Below, piece after piece: positions 55,797 through 64,000 of a stretch of DNA of 64,000 bases; position 1 is the stretch's first letter, and each line of letters begins with the position of its first letter. The stretch comes from Hawksworthiomyces lignivorus (lineage: Eukaryota; Ascomycota; Sordariomycetes; Ophiostomatales; Ophiostomataceae). Location of the stretch: positions 1 through 64,000 of the forward strand of contig NTMA01000120.1 of assembly GCA_002917075.1 (NCBI GenBank), read 5' to 3'. Below the pieces are notes generated by a model. The model made no database searches and was not told the origin of the DNA. It saw nothing but the letters and a program-made list of their open reading frames with translations. The position numbers and the translations under genes are program-made.

Positions 55797-58503
55797 ATGG
55801 ATCGCCGTGCCATCCAGAGTTCTTGGTTAGCTTCTCATCTCTACGACCTTGCGGAATATCTTCAAGTTTATTATTGCATGGAATCATAGGATCTAATATT
55901 TCACACTCTCAGCCGGTTATGCCGTGAACGCCATCTCAAATGTAAAAATTCAATTACTTTTGGCACTGGAGCTCTATGTCTCATGGTTTGGCTCTTCCAT
56001 ATTGTCCAGACATGACTAATCCTTGTATTATCTCTCTTATGTGTAGGCGACCGATCCTCTCCCGCATGCAAGAATTGCCAAAAAATTGGGCAGAAATGCC
56101 GACCGGCACCCCCCTTTCAATTCAAAGAAGTAAATTATAACGGCCAGGGATCGGCCAAGAGACGAAAACGGCGAGTTGATTCTGAAGGCCTAAGCGGTCG
56201 ACAAGGACTGCCAGACGGTCAAGAGGTTACGCCGCAACAAGAACAACAAGAAGAGGCGCGGCAAGAAGAAAACGAAGATAACACTGAGGCACACCTATTT
56301 GAATGGCGCCTGCCGACTGGTGGCGGCTCTGGAAACTCGCTGGCTCATATAAATGACAGTGTTAACGATGCTGCGGGCGAAGACACCGTCACCCGGTCTC
56401 CAAGGCAAGCAGAGCCACAGACTCAGCCACAGCAACATCACGACCCCCATCGTGAGCAAGTCGGTTTGGACAACATTATTGGAAACTCGGGTCCGCAAGC
56501 GTACTTCAGCAGTCCAGAGAATGACTCCCATGATCCAGTGTTTTCCTCAAGCGATGAACTGTTTCAACACCCACCGGCAATCTTTGGACTCCCATTGACG
56601 GCTACCATTTCTACCGACTATGGCTCCCACAGCTTTATGGGGTCAGCCTTCCCAGCAGCCGAAACCTCAGCCACTGTATCCGGAAGAGAATTTGGCGAAG
56701 CGCACCCCGTTCTCGACACACAGTCCCCCGCACACACCAATGCATCTTCTCCAGATGTGCCTCTCACGCCTGGGAACTTTCATCCCAGTCCGCATGACTT
56801 GAGCCAACCAGATCGTGAGCATCGAAGACAGTCACAACCAGATACTCTTCGCATCTCTAGTGCGTATCGTAGTACTCCGCATACGAACGTTTATTCCCGA
56901 GCAGTAACAGTACCGGTAGCGACACCGGAAGAGAACAACTCTGATGATAGAACACACAGCAATGCTCATGATGGAAATCGATTGCCATTTACGATGTTGC
57001 AGACGCGGGAGGCCCATCTTGTCAAGTTCTTCATGCAAACGTGGGGCCCGCTCTTGGATTGTAACGACCCAGAACGTCATTTCGCTCTCAAGGTGCCGCA
57101 GCTGGCCCTGACAAAAGCGCCGTTCTTGCTCTCCGCCATCTTGACCATCTCTGCCCTGCAGCTGAGCCGGGTCTCCGACTATCCTCTCAGCGCAGCTAAG
57201 TACTACCGGCGCCAGTGTGGTCGCTCGTTGATTCCTGTGCTTCAAGACTTGACCAATTATGAGACGGAAGGGGCGATATTTACCACCTATGTCCTTTTGC
57301 GCATCTACGATCAGATGACAGGTAAGCACATCCATTATCTTCCATATTTTCTCTGCTTTTGTCACCCAACTAATTTGAAAAGTCGCCTTGCGTGAGCGGC
57401 CCCCTGACAGCTTATTTTCGTCTTCTTTGGCGCTCTCCACTTCCCCATGGCTGGCATACCGGGACGAAGAAGGCATCCTTAAACGCGCAGCATTCTGGGT
57501 GCACGTGCGCGAAGACATCCACGTCGCTCTGTTCCTGCGGTGCCCAATAAAGATCGACTATGTGCTCTTCCAACAGAATATTGAAGCAGTAGCGCAGCTG
57601 ACGCACGCAGACCGCCTTGCGCGTGAGCACACCGCAGGAAGCAGGGGAACTGGGGGCGACGGAAGAGACGTCCGTGGCCGAGGTGGCAGGGGAAGCAGTG
57701 CTTGCAGTGCCGTCGTGGGCAACGACGAATCCTCTGCTGCCGCCGCGCGGCCGGTGACCCGGCCTCACCAGCCGCTGCCCGAGCCCGTGATCGAGTGCGC
57801 GTGGAGCAACCAGATCATTGGGCTGACTTGCGACGTAATCAACTTTTGCTTTGGCCCGGAGCACGACAAGTCCGTTGAGGCCTGGGCGGCTCTCTTGGCC
57901 AAAGTCGAGCGCTGGAACCTCGAAAAGCCGCCAACGTTCATGCCGTTCCACGAGCAAGACTCCCGGCCGGAAGAAAACCAGGTGTTTCCGCGCATATGGC
58001 TTAGTTGTGATTGGCACGGTACGTTCATACGGAGCCTGTTCTACAAACTTACATGAATTCTTTTAATTGACCACTTCCATTTTGTACAGTGATGGGATTT
58101 CTGTATTATCACCTGTCTCTCATTTTGCTGAAGAGCCACCGACCTGGACAGAAGCTCTCCTACGTGTCAACGTTTAATGGAAAGGTACCATTTCCATACA
58201 TTTTCTAATATAGATATCTCAATTTCGTCTGATCTTCCTAGCGAGTTAACTAACTATTATTAGGGAGAGATTATCAACCACACGCGGATTCTATGCGGCA
58301 TTGTTATATCCAATCCTATCGCGCAGGCGCTGATTGTCGCGTGCCATATGATCAATGTCGCCGGCGTGTTTCTCGAGTCGCCTGCAGAGCAAAACGAAGT
58401 CTTACAGCTGCTTCATATGACGAGGACGGCGACCGGCTGGCCAGTTGCAGAGGTAGAGAAAAGGCTCCGAGAAGCATGGGCCAAGCAGCCCGAAACAAGA
58501 TAG
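55797..58503 (+). CDS. Zn2Cys6 transcription factor, finger split over three exons
   Basis: Exons 55797-55825, 55913-55941, 56047-57321, 57383-58018, 58090-58184 and 58264-58503 close in phase to 767 residues. The first two exons are 29 nt each, yet together with the third they make a perfect zinc cluster: Cys10, 13, 20, 27, 30 and 37 with spacing 2-6-6-2-6. A basic linker (KRRKRR) and a polar stretch rich in Gln, His, Ser and Asp follow. The C-terminal half has the fungal specific TF pattern (FVHVREDIHVALFLR-like, then an NHTRILCGIVISN-like segment near the end). The first exon can only be found through the splice model. It is flanked by the esterase, P450 and sugar transporter, possibly its targets. 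Confidence 0.85.
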
Positions 58504-58819
58504 CAATAAGAGCTTGATAACTCACATTCTGTCCTTGGTAGCACGTTATCTGAACTTCAATCCAGTTGATGGCAAGATGTAGATCATGGCCAATACGTCC
58601 ACTTAGTACTTAGGAATATAGAAAGATCAAGAAGTCCTATAAGCTAATCAAACTAATCACTATTTGCTCATTCTTTCTTTGCAAGTAAGTCATATTTCAT
58701 TTAGATTTGATTCCAACACTTCCAACTACTCATTCTCTCAATCTCATTTATTTATTCCGTACATAGTGCTCTGAATTAACTGGTTCATGGCTTTATCCGA
58801 CAGATACTTCGTCATCTGT
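58504..58819. other. Intergenic between convergent genes
   Basis: 3' flanks of the regulator and the P450. No further feature. Confidence 0.6.
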
Positions 58820-60517
58820 TTAGGTCTTTACAACTCTTCGCTTTGCGTACACGGGAAGTGGACCTGGATTGGCATTGAAGCGCTCAAAGACGTCTAGTTC
58901 TTGGCCTTTGTCGATGGAAAGGTCATAGTACAGCATTAATGTTGAGACGAGAATCTGGAGCTCGACAATGGCAATGTGTCGCCCGATGCAAGCCCGGGAA
59001 CCGGTGCTAAAGGGAATGTTGTAGGTCTTGAGATTGGTCACCTGGTCAGGGTCAAACCAGCGGTCTGGATCGTACGCATCCGGATTCTTGTACAGGCCAG
59101 GGTGGCGGTGAATCGTGTACGGTGATACGGCGACGACCGTGCCCTGGCGGAGGTGGTGGCCGGCCACGGTCGCGCCTTCGGGCGCATACACAAGTCGTGG
59201 CAGCGGATACGTGATGGGTGGCCGCAGGCGCAGCGACTCGTCGATACAAGCCCGGAGGTACGGCAGGCTGCGGACGTGCTCGTAGGAGATGATTGTTGGG
59301 CTCGGCGCCTGCTCGTGGCCGCCGCCGCGCTCGAGCCGCGGATTGGTGCGCGCATGGTCGGCAGGCACGCTGCGCTCCAGCTCCTCGCGCAGGCGCGCCA
59401 GCTTGTCCGGATGTGCCAGGAGAAAGTAGATGGTGTTGGTTAGCGCTGCTGCCGTGGTGTCGCTGCCGGCATTCATCAGCACCGTGGCCTCGGCCACCAG
59501 CTCGCCCAGGGGCAGGCCACGCGCCTCGCCGTCTCGGCCGGTGAGAATCTTGCCGATAAAATCACCCGAGGCGCGCTCCGGCGGACCCTGCGCCAGCCGC
59601 CGTCGCAGCTGAAGTGCCGAGATGTTCTCAAAGTCGTCCGACGACTTGGCGCCGGAGCGGCGATACACATATGACGTGCACCGGGCCAGCGTCTTTAGCC
59701 ACTTGTTCAAGCGGTAGGAAGAGATCTGTCCCAGTGTGATGCTGTAGCGCACGCCCTGGTGCAGCGCCTGCACGGTGCTAGGCACCTCATAGGACGGACC
59801 AACGGGCGCCTGCGCCGCTTTTGTGTCGCACCCCGCGGATACAAAGCCCATAGGCAGACCAAATGCCATGTCGCCGATGACGTCGAGCGTGAAGAAGTTT
59901 AGCCACTGACGGATGTTGAATTTGTCTGTGGTCATCCCACCCCCAGCGTCAGACTGGGCAGCCTTGGCATTGTTGTCAATGAATGCATCAAGACGGTCTA
60001 GCAGATTCTGGAAGTTTGCGTGGATCACCGCTTCCATGTCGACCACCGTGGCCAATGCGAAGGCGTTCGACAAATATTTGCGCTTTCGACTGTGCTCAGC
60101 GCGGTCGCGCTCCTGGACAATGTCGTGGAAGTCGCCAGCCAGTCGGTCATAAAAGCTGTCTTTGGCGATCTTTGAGATGGCTTTGTGTCCATAAATGTCC
60201 AAGACCGCTTGGGGGTCATTGAAGTAAACGGTGTTTGGGCCCACACGCAAGATGCTTCCGCTTTTTCTATGCTCTTCGTGCAATACATAAGAACGTTTCT
60301 GGCCAGCATTAACTTTCATCAGCCACAATGGCGATACGACCGCGAGAAAACTGGGAGCCGGGAACCGACGCAAATTCAAAGGGTCCCATATGTACCAAAA
60401 AATTGGGTACAATACAAAATATGAAAATATAGATGCAGCTATGGCCACCGATAATGTGACAGAGACAGAAGTAAGGTTGATGACGTCGCCGTCATAAAAA
60501 TATGAGGTAGCTAACAT
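58820..60517 (-). CDS. Cytochrome P450 monooxygenase
   Basis: One exon of 565 residues from ATG 60517. A hydrophobic N-terminal anchor of about 25 residues is followed by a proline-rich hinge (PAPSF). The I-helix oxygen motif is AGSDTT near residue 370, the ExxR is ESLR, the PERF-like region is DPDRWF, and the heme-binding loop is FSTGSRACIGRH with the Cys ligand. Microsomal, dependent on a P450 reductase elsewhere. The fragment from 59000 to 59800 has GC-rich codons. It points away from the sugar transporter across an 800 bp divergent promoter. The family (CYP number) cannot be given. Confidence 0.92.
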   Translation of the reverse strand: MLATSYFYDGDVINLTSVSVTLSVAIAASIFSYFVLYPIFWYIWDPLNLRRFPAPSFLAVVSPLWLMKVNAGQKRSYVLHEEHRKSGSILRVGPNTVYFNDPQAVLDIYGHKAISKIAKDSFYDRLAGDFHDIVQERDRAEHSRKRKYLSNAFALATVVDMEAVIHANFQNLLDRLDAFIDNNAKAAQSDAGGGMTTDKFNIRQWLNFFTLDVIGDMAFGLPMGFVSAGCDTKAAQAPVGPSYEVPSTVQALHQGVRYSITLGQISSYRLNKWLKTLARCTSYVYRRSGAKSSDDFENISALQLRRRLAQGPPERASGDFIGKILTGRDGEARGLPLGELVAEATVLMNAGSDTTAAALTNTIYFLLAHPDKLARLREELERSVPADHARTNPRLERGGGHEQAPSPTIISYEHVRSLPYLRACIDESLRLRPPITYPLPRLVYAPEGATVAGHHLRQGTVVAVSPYTIHRHPGLYKNPDAYDPDRWFDPDQVTNLKTYNIPFSTGSRACIGRHIAIVELQILVSTLMLYYDLSIDKGQELDVFERFNANPGPLPVYAKRRVVKT

Positions 60518-61316
60518 GTTGAGCGCATTTAATACGCCGTAGCGGGCGTTTGCAAAACGAGTCTGGCTCAAGAATAAAGACGAAGATTTCTGATAATACG
60601 GTATATTTAGTAGTAGAGACTATGACACCCCTGGAACCTTTCACGGGGAACTATTGAACTTATAGAAAATAACTCTGCAAGAGTTGTCTTATTTTGTTCT
60701 CGGCGCCTTTGTAGCATTATTTTTCTCTTATCCTTTGTTTTTCAGGCTTTTGAACACCATATCGTCTAATGATCGAGGTAGTTTTACCTAGTTTAGGTAT
60801 TGACTACGATTGGAAGTTAGTCCTGCTAGTGCTAGTTTTGGAGTTCTGTATGTGGAATATCACCAAAATAGGATGTATCTTCCATTTTATGACGTCTACC
60901 TTGGCGTCTTAGCGAAGTGGGCGGTGTCCCGTAGCGTTTTCCCCAATCAAGTTAGTAATGATGATATCTTGTGCTTATCGTTTGTGGACACTGGGGGAGC
61001 CGTAAGTCAGGAAGCGAGAATCCGGGGAACGTCGAACGAAGCTAGTTTGCGGCCGGGGTAAATTCATGTGTATCGGTCACTTTTGCCGTTCCCGGACTTT
61101 CGCTTGAGAGTAGATCTGGGGATTTCTTGATTTGAGCTTGTCTTGTCTCTTCTCTATTTACTTCCACTTCAATTCCTACGTTCGCTCTATAAAGCTCCAG
61201 AATCTTCCCGCTTCTGATCCATTGACAATGCTTCACACCCAATTACTGCTCTAGAAGAATCGGAATATACAAAGAAAAGCGCGAAAAGTTACTACGAAGT
61301 GATATTAGAAAGAGCC
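60518..61316. other. Divergent promoter region
   Basis: Between P450 and transporter. A few AT-rich tracts; no gene and no CGCAAAAAG core seen. Confidence 0.5.
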
Positions 61317-63209
61317 ATGGCATCTCTTGTGAAGATTCTATCGCGAGGCCTTGGCTTGCGCATTCTCATCAACATATCATGCGATATAGTATGTATCAGC
61401 TGCTTTCGGGACAATTGTTAGATGAAACACGTGGATTAACCAATATCTGTTACCTCAAAGGCTTATATCTTATTCGGTTATGACCAAGGAGTTTTTGGTA
61501 GCATTATCAACAACCCGGATTTTGTAAAGACATTCAATAACCCAGATGCCGGTCTGGTGGGCATCATCGTTGCCATTTACAATCTCGGCTGCTTCTTGGG
61601 ATGCATGTTGAATGTGTTTATCTCCGACCGCCTGGGCCGGAGGCGATGCATGTGGGTAGCTATGGCCGTCTTGTCCGTTGGTGCCGCTATTCAGACGAGC
61701 TCCTACTCGGTTGCGCAGCTTCTCGTCGGGCGCATCGTGACCGGCATGGGCACAGGAATTGAAACGTCGACTGTGCCGGCCTACCAGGCTGAGCTTTCAA
61801 GGCCCGAGCTTCGTGGCCGCCTTATATCGTCAGAAGTTGTTTTCCTCGGTGCTGGCATTGTTCTCTCATACTTTTTCGACTTCGGAATGTCCTTCAAAGG
61901 TGGCCCCATCTCATGGCGCATGCCCCTAGCATTACAGATCTGCTTCGCAATTGTAGTTGTGTGCGTAGACACGACAGTCCGCCTTCCTGTTAACCCCAAG
62001 ACTAATGATATTATGAATGGTTTACTAATTTATATTACAGATTCTCCGTCTTTATTCTCCCAGAGTCTCCACGCTGGCTTGCCAAACGGGGCCATATCAA
62101 AGAGGCGATTGACGTAATTTGCCGCGTTGAGGATGTCCCCGAAAGCGACCCATATGTCCAGAAATTCCACAAAGAAATCTTAGAAACAATGGCTCTCGAG
62201 AACTCCCGGCCCTTTCGCTGGAGCAGGATTTTCAAGAAAGATTCTGTTCAGAGCAACCGCCGCCTGCTTTTGGCCTGGGGCATGTACTTTATCAACCAGA
62301 TGGGCGGCATCAACCTCGTGGTGTACTATGCGTCTTATGTGCTACAGACTAGCATTGGTCTTGAACATCAATTGTCCATGATTCTCGGGGGCTGGTACGT
62401 AATAATAGTTGAACCATCTGTGCATTTTCAAGTGTTGCCTATCAATGATATTTTAGCTAACTGATCCTCAAGCATCCAAGTCATGTTCCTGATTGGTTCT
62501 TTCGTGCCTGCGCTTTGGCTTGACCGAATGGGTCGAGTTAAGACCATGATTTGGGGCTCTTTTGGCTTGGGTATCTGCATGATGATGCTTGCTATTCTGC
62601 TGTCCATTGGCACCAAGGCGTGCGCTACAGCCGCGGTAGCATTTTTCTTCCTGGTAGGTCATATTAGCAAGATATGCAAGTGAATTTATCAAGTCTGATT
62701 TCATGCGCCCACGCTAACCATATGTCCACTCCGGCTAGTACAACCTCATCTTTGGGATGACTTGTCTGAGCGTGCCCTACGTTTATGTCCCCGAAATCTT
62801 GCCACTTGAAATTCGATCTGAGGGCGCATCCATTGCAACTGGATTTGGTATTTGGATTTGGAATTTTGTGGTTGCGATTTCAACCCCCAGCCTAACCACG
62901 AATACTGGTTGGAAATCATACCTGGTCTACACGTGTACCAACTTTGCCTTTATTCCTTTCCTTTGGTAGTAAGTTATTATGGCTATACCCTTTGGAGATA
63001 TTTTTGCTTTTCAGTATTGCTCCGCATAGAGCCAATGTGCTGACAGTAATAGCTTCTACCCAGAGACATCCAACATGACACTGGAGCAGATCGACTACAT
63101 TTTTGCCTCCAGAGATGAAGTCAGCGAGCTTGGACACCAGCCGTCTATGGATACAACGGATGGCTCGCCTGACGAAAAGGCATCCTCTGCCGTAGCCGTC
63201 AGCGATTAA
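61317..63209 (+). CDS. MFS sugar-type transporter
   Basis: Six exons (introns 61389-61460, 61961-62040, 62395-62472, 62654-62738, 62966-63052) close in phase to 496 residues. Twelve hydrophobic segments with the sugar-porter motifs: FGYDQGVFG in TM1, DRLGRRRCMW after TM2, GRIVTGMGTGIETSTVPAYQ, PESPRWL in the central loop, and QMGGINLVVYY in TM7. The C-terminal tail is short and acidic. It would import a monosaccharide, polyol or quinate-like substrate by proton symport; the second-half motifs are typical but do not tell the substrate. Confidence 0.88.
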
Positions 63210-63483
63210 AATATCTGTAGCATGTATTTGATCTCAAGTGGAAATAGTCGGCTGAACAAATTTCACCGCAGCAGTCGTGGTTATAGCACTAAGCAATCAT
63301 CTTGTCATTAATACGCTACAATTAGTTGGTGAGATTTTTCATATATGTATCATATCTTAAACTGCTTAAAATTTCAATAAGAATCCAAGAACGAGAAGAC
63401 AATAAACAAACCCAACTATTCTGCACTCTCAGCTCGAAGTACTCCGTTTCAGATCTGCTTGCTGCTGGGTCGGTCACTTTAGC
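63210..63483. other. Intergenic
   Basis: Convergent 3' flanks. No further feature seen. Confidence 0.6.
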
Positions 63484-64000
63484 CTACTCCAAGGGACGAC
63501 GTAGCGATCTGGGAGAGTAAGGAGGCGACTGCGGCCGATGGGATGGAGACCGAAGCGTGGAAGTGCGTGGGGACCTTACGCTGGGTGAACCCGGTATGCG
63601 ATCTTCTTCATATGGGATGTAGGTATAGATCGGGGTAATGCGCAGCGGTGTATCCAACCTGGAAGATGAGCCCAAGCTGCGGCGAGGCGACGGTTGCAGC
63701 TGCAGTGTCGACAAAGCTGGTGCCGGGGGCTTGGGCACGTATGGAGCGATCCGAAAGTGGCCGTTTCCGCTGGCCGAGATGCCGACCCCCTTGTCGTGAA
63801 CGCCGACGATGAAATCTTCCTTGCTGTCTTTGGAGAAGAAGGCGCGCGCGGTACCGGGCGGACCGTCATTAGCGTAGGATGTAGTCTGCCCAGGAATGAC
63901 GGGGTGATGCAGATAGGGCTTATTGCCGGGGATCGGGAGCGACTGGCCGTCACTGGGGCGCGGGAAATTCTTATACACACTCGGGTAGCCTACTGGCGGT
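63484..64000 (-). CDS. Partial gene at window edge, unknown
   Basis: The frame is open through the right end of the window, so the N-terminus lies outside. The 170 or so visible residues are rich in Pro, Ser and Arg, with a more ordered part (SKEDFIVGVHDKGVGISASG) that could be the end of a domain. The tail is a low-complexity SP/RSP region. I do not recognise it. Confidence 0.55.
   Translation of the reverse strand, partial: PPVGYPSVYKNFPRPSDGQSLPIPGNKPYLHHPVIPGQTTSYANDGPPGTARAFFSKDSKEDFIVGVHDKGVGISASGNGHFRIAPYVPKPPAPALSTLQLQPSPRRSLGSSSRLDTPLRITPIYTYIPYEEDRIPGSPSVRSPRTSTLRSPSHRPQSPPYSPRSLRRPLE

Overview
This window comes from a filamentous ascomycete (Pezizomycotina, most likely Sordariomycetes). 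The evidence is short 47-180 nt introns with GT..AG borders and CTAAC-like branch points, a HET-NACHT-WD40 protein, fungal Zn2Cys6 regulators, a LysM/chitin-binding effector-type gene, and transition-biased decayed repeats that look like RIP (repeat-induced point mutation). I cannot name the species. Gene models below were spliced by hand. Where exon phases close and the total is divisible by three I treat the model as good. No rRNA, tRNA or CRISPR was seen.

Left part (1-9.9 kb): 2.4 kb of gene-poor DNA, an alpha/beta hydrolase, then a block bounded by a degenerate inverted repeat (about 3697-3885 and 7886-8078). The block holds a multi-exon membrane protein and a convergent hypothetical gene. 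Middle left (9.9-23 kb): a giant secreted mosaic protein (SGNH esterase, FN3-like modules, Ser/Gly minisatellite, NucA/NucB-type nuclease; 2169 codons in 9 exons), a broken unidentified gene, a LysM plus chitin-binding protein, and an FAD monooxygenase.

Centre (23-39.3 kb): an HNWD-type NLR (HET + NACHT + 14 WD blades), an amidase, an M61-like protein whose zinc-site motifs are lost, an SDR, a 2 kb AT-rich stretch with a third repeat relic, a HAD dehalogenase-like enzyme and a VOC-fold protein.

Right part (40-64 kb): a small candidate regulon (Zn2Cys6 regulator, SDR, 14-TM MFS exporter) whose promoters share a 14-nt motif, then a glycosyltransferase, a GPI-anchored Cys-rich protein, a 74-aa secreted peptide precursor with an internal repeat, a beta-lactamase-fold esterase, a second Zn2Cys6 regulator, a P450, a sugar-type MFS transporter and a truncated gene at the edge. 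No PKS, NRPS or terpene synthase core is present, so these tailoring and transport genes look like a detoxification or accessory region rather than a complete metabolite cluster. The strongest novel leads are the SGNH-NucB mosaic, the shared CGCAAAAAG regulatory element, the M61 pseudopeptidase, the repeat-bounded two-gene block and the peptide precursor.
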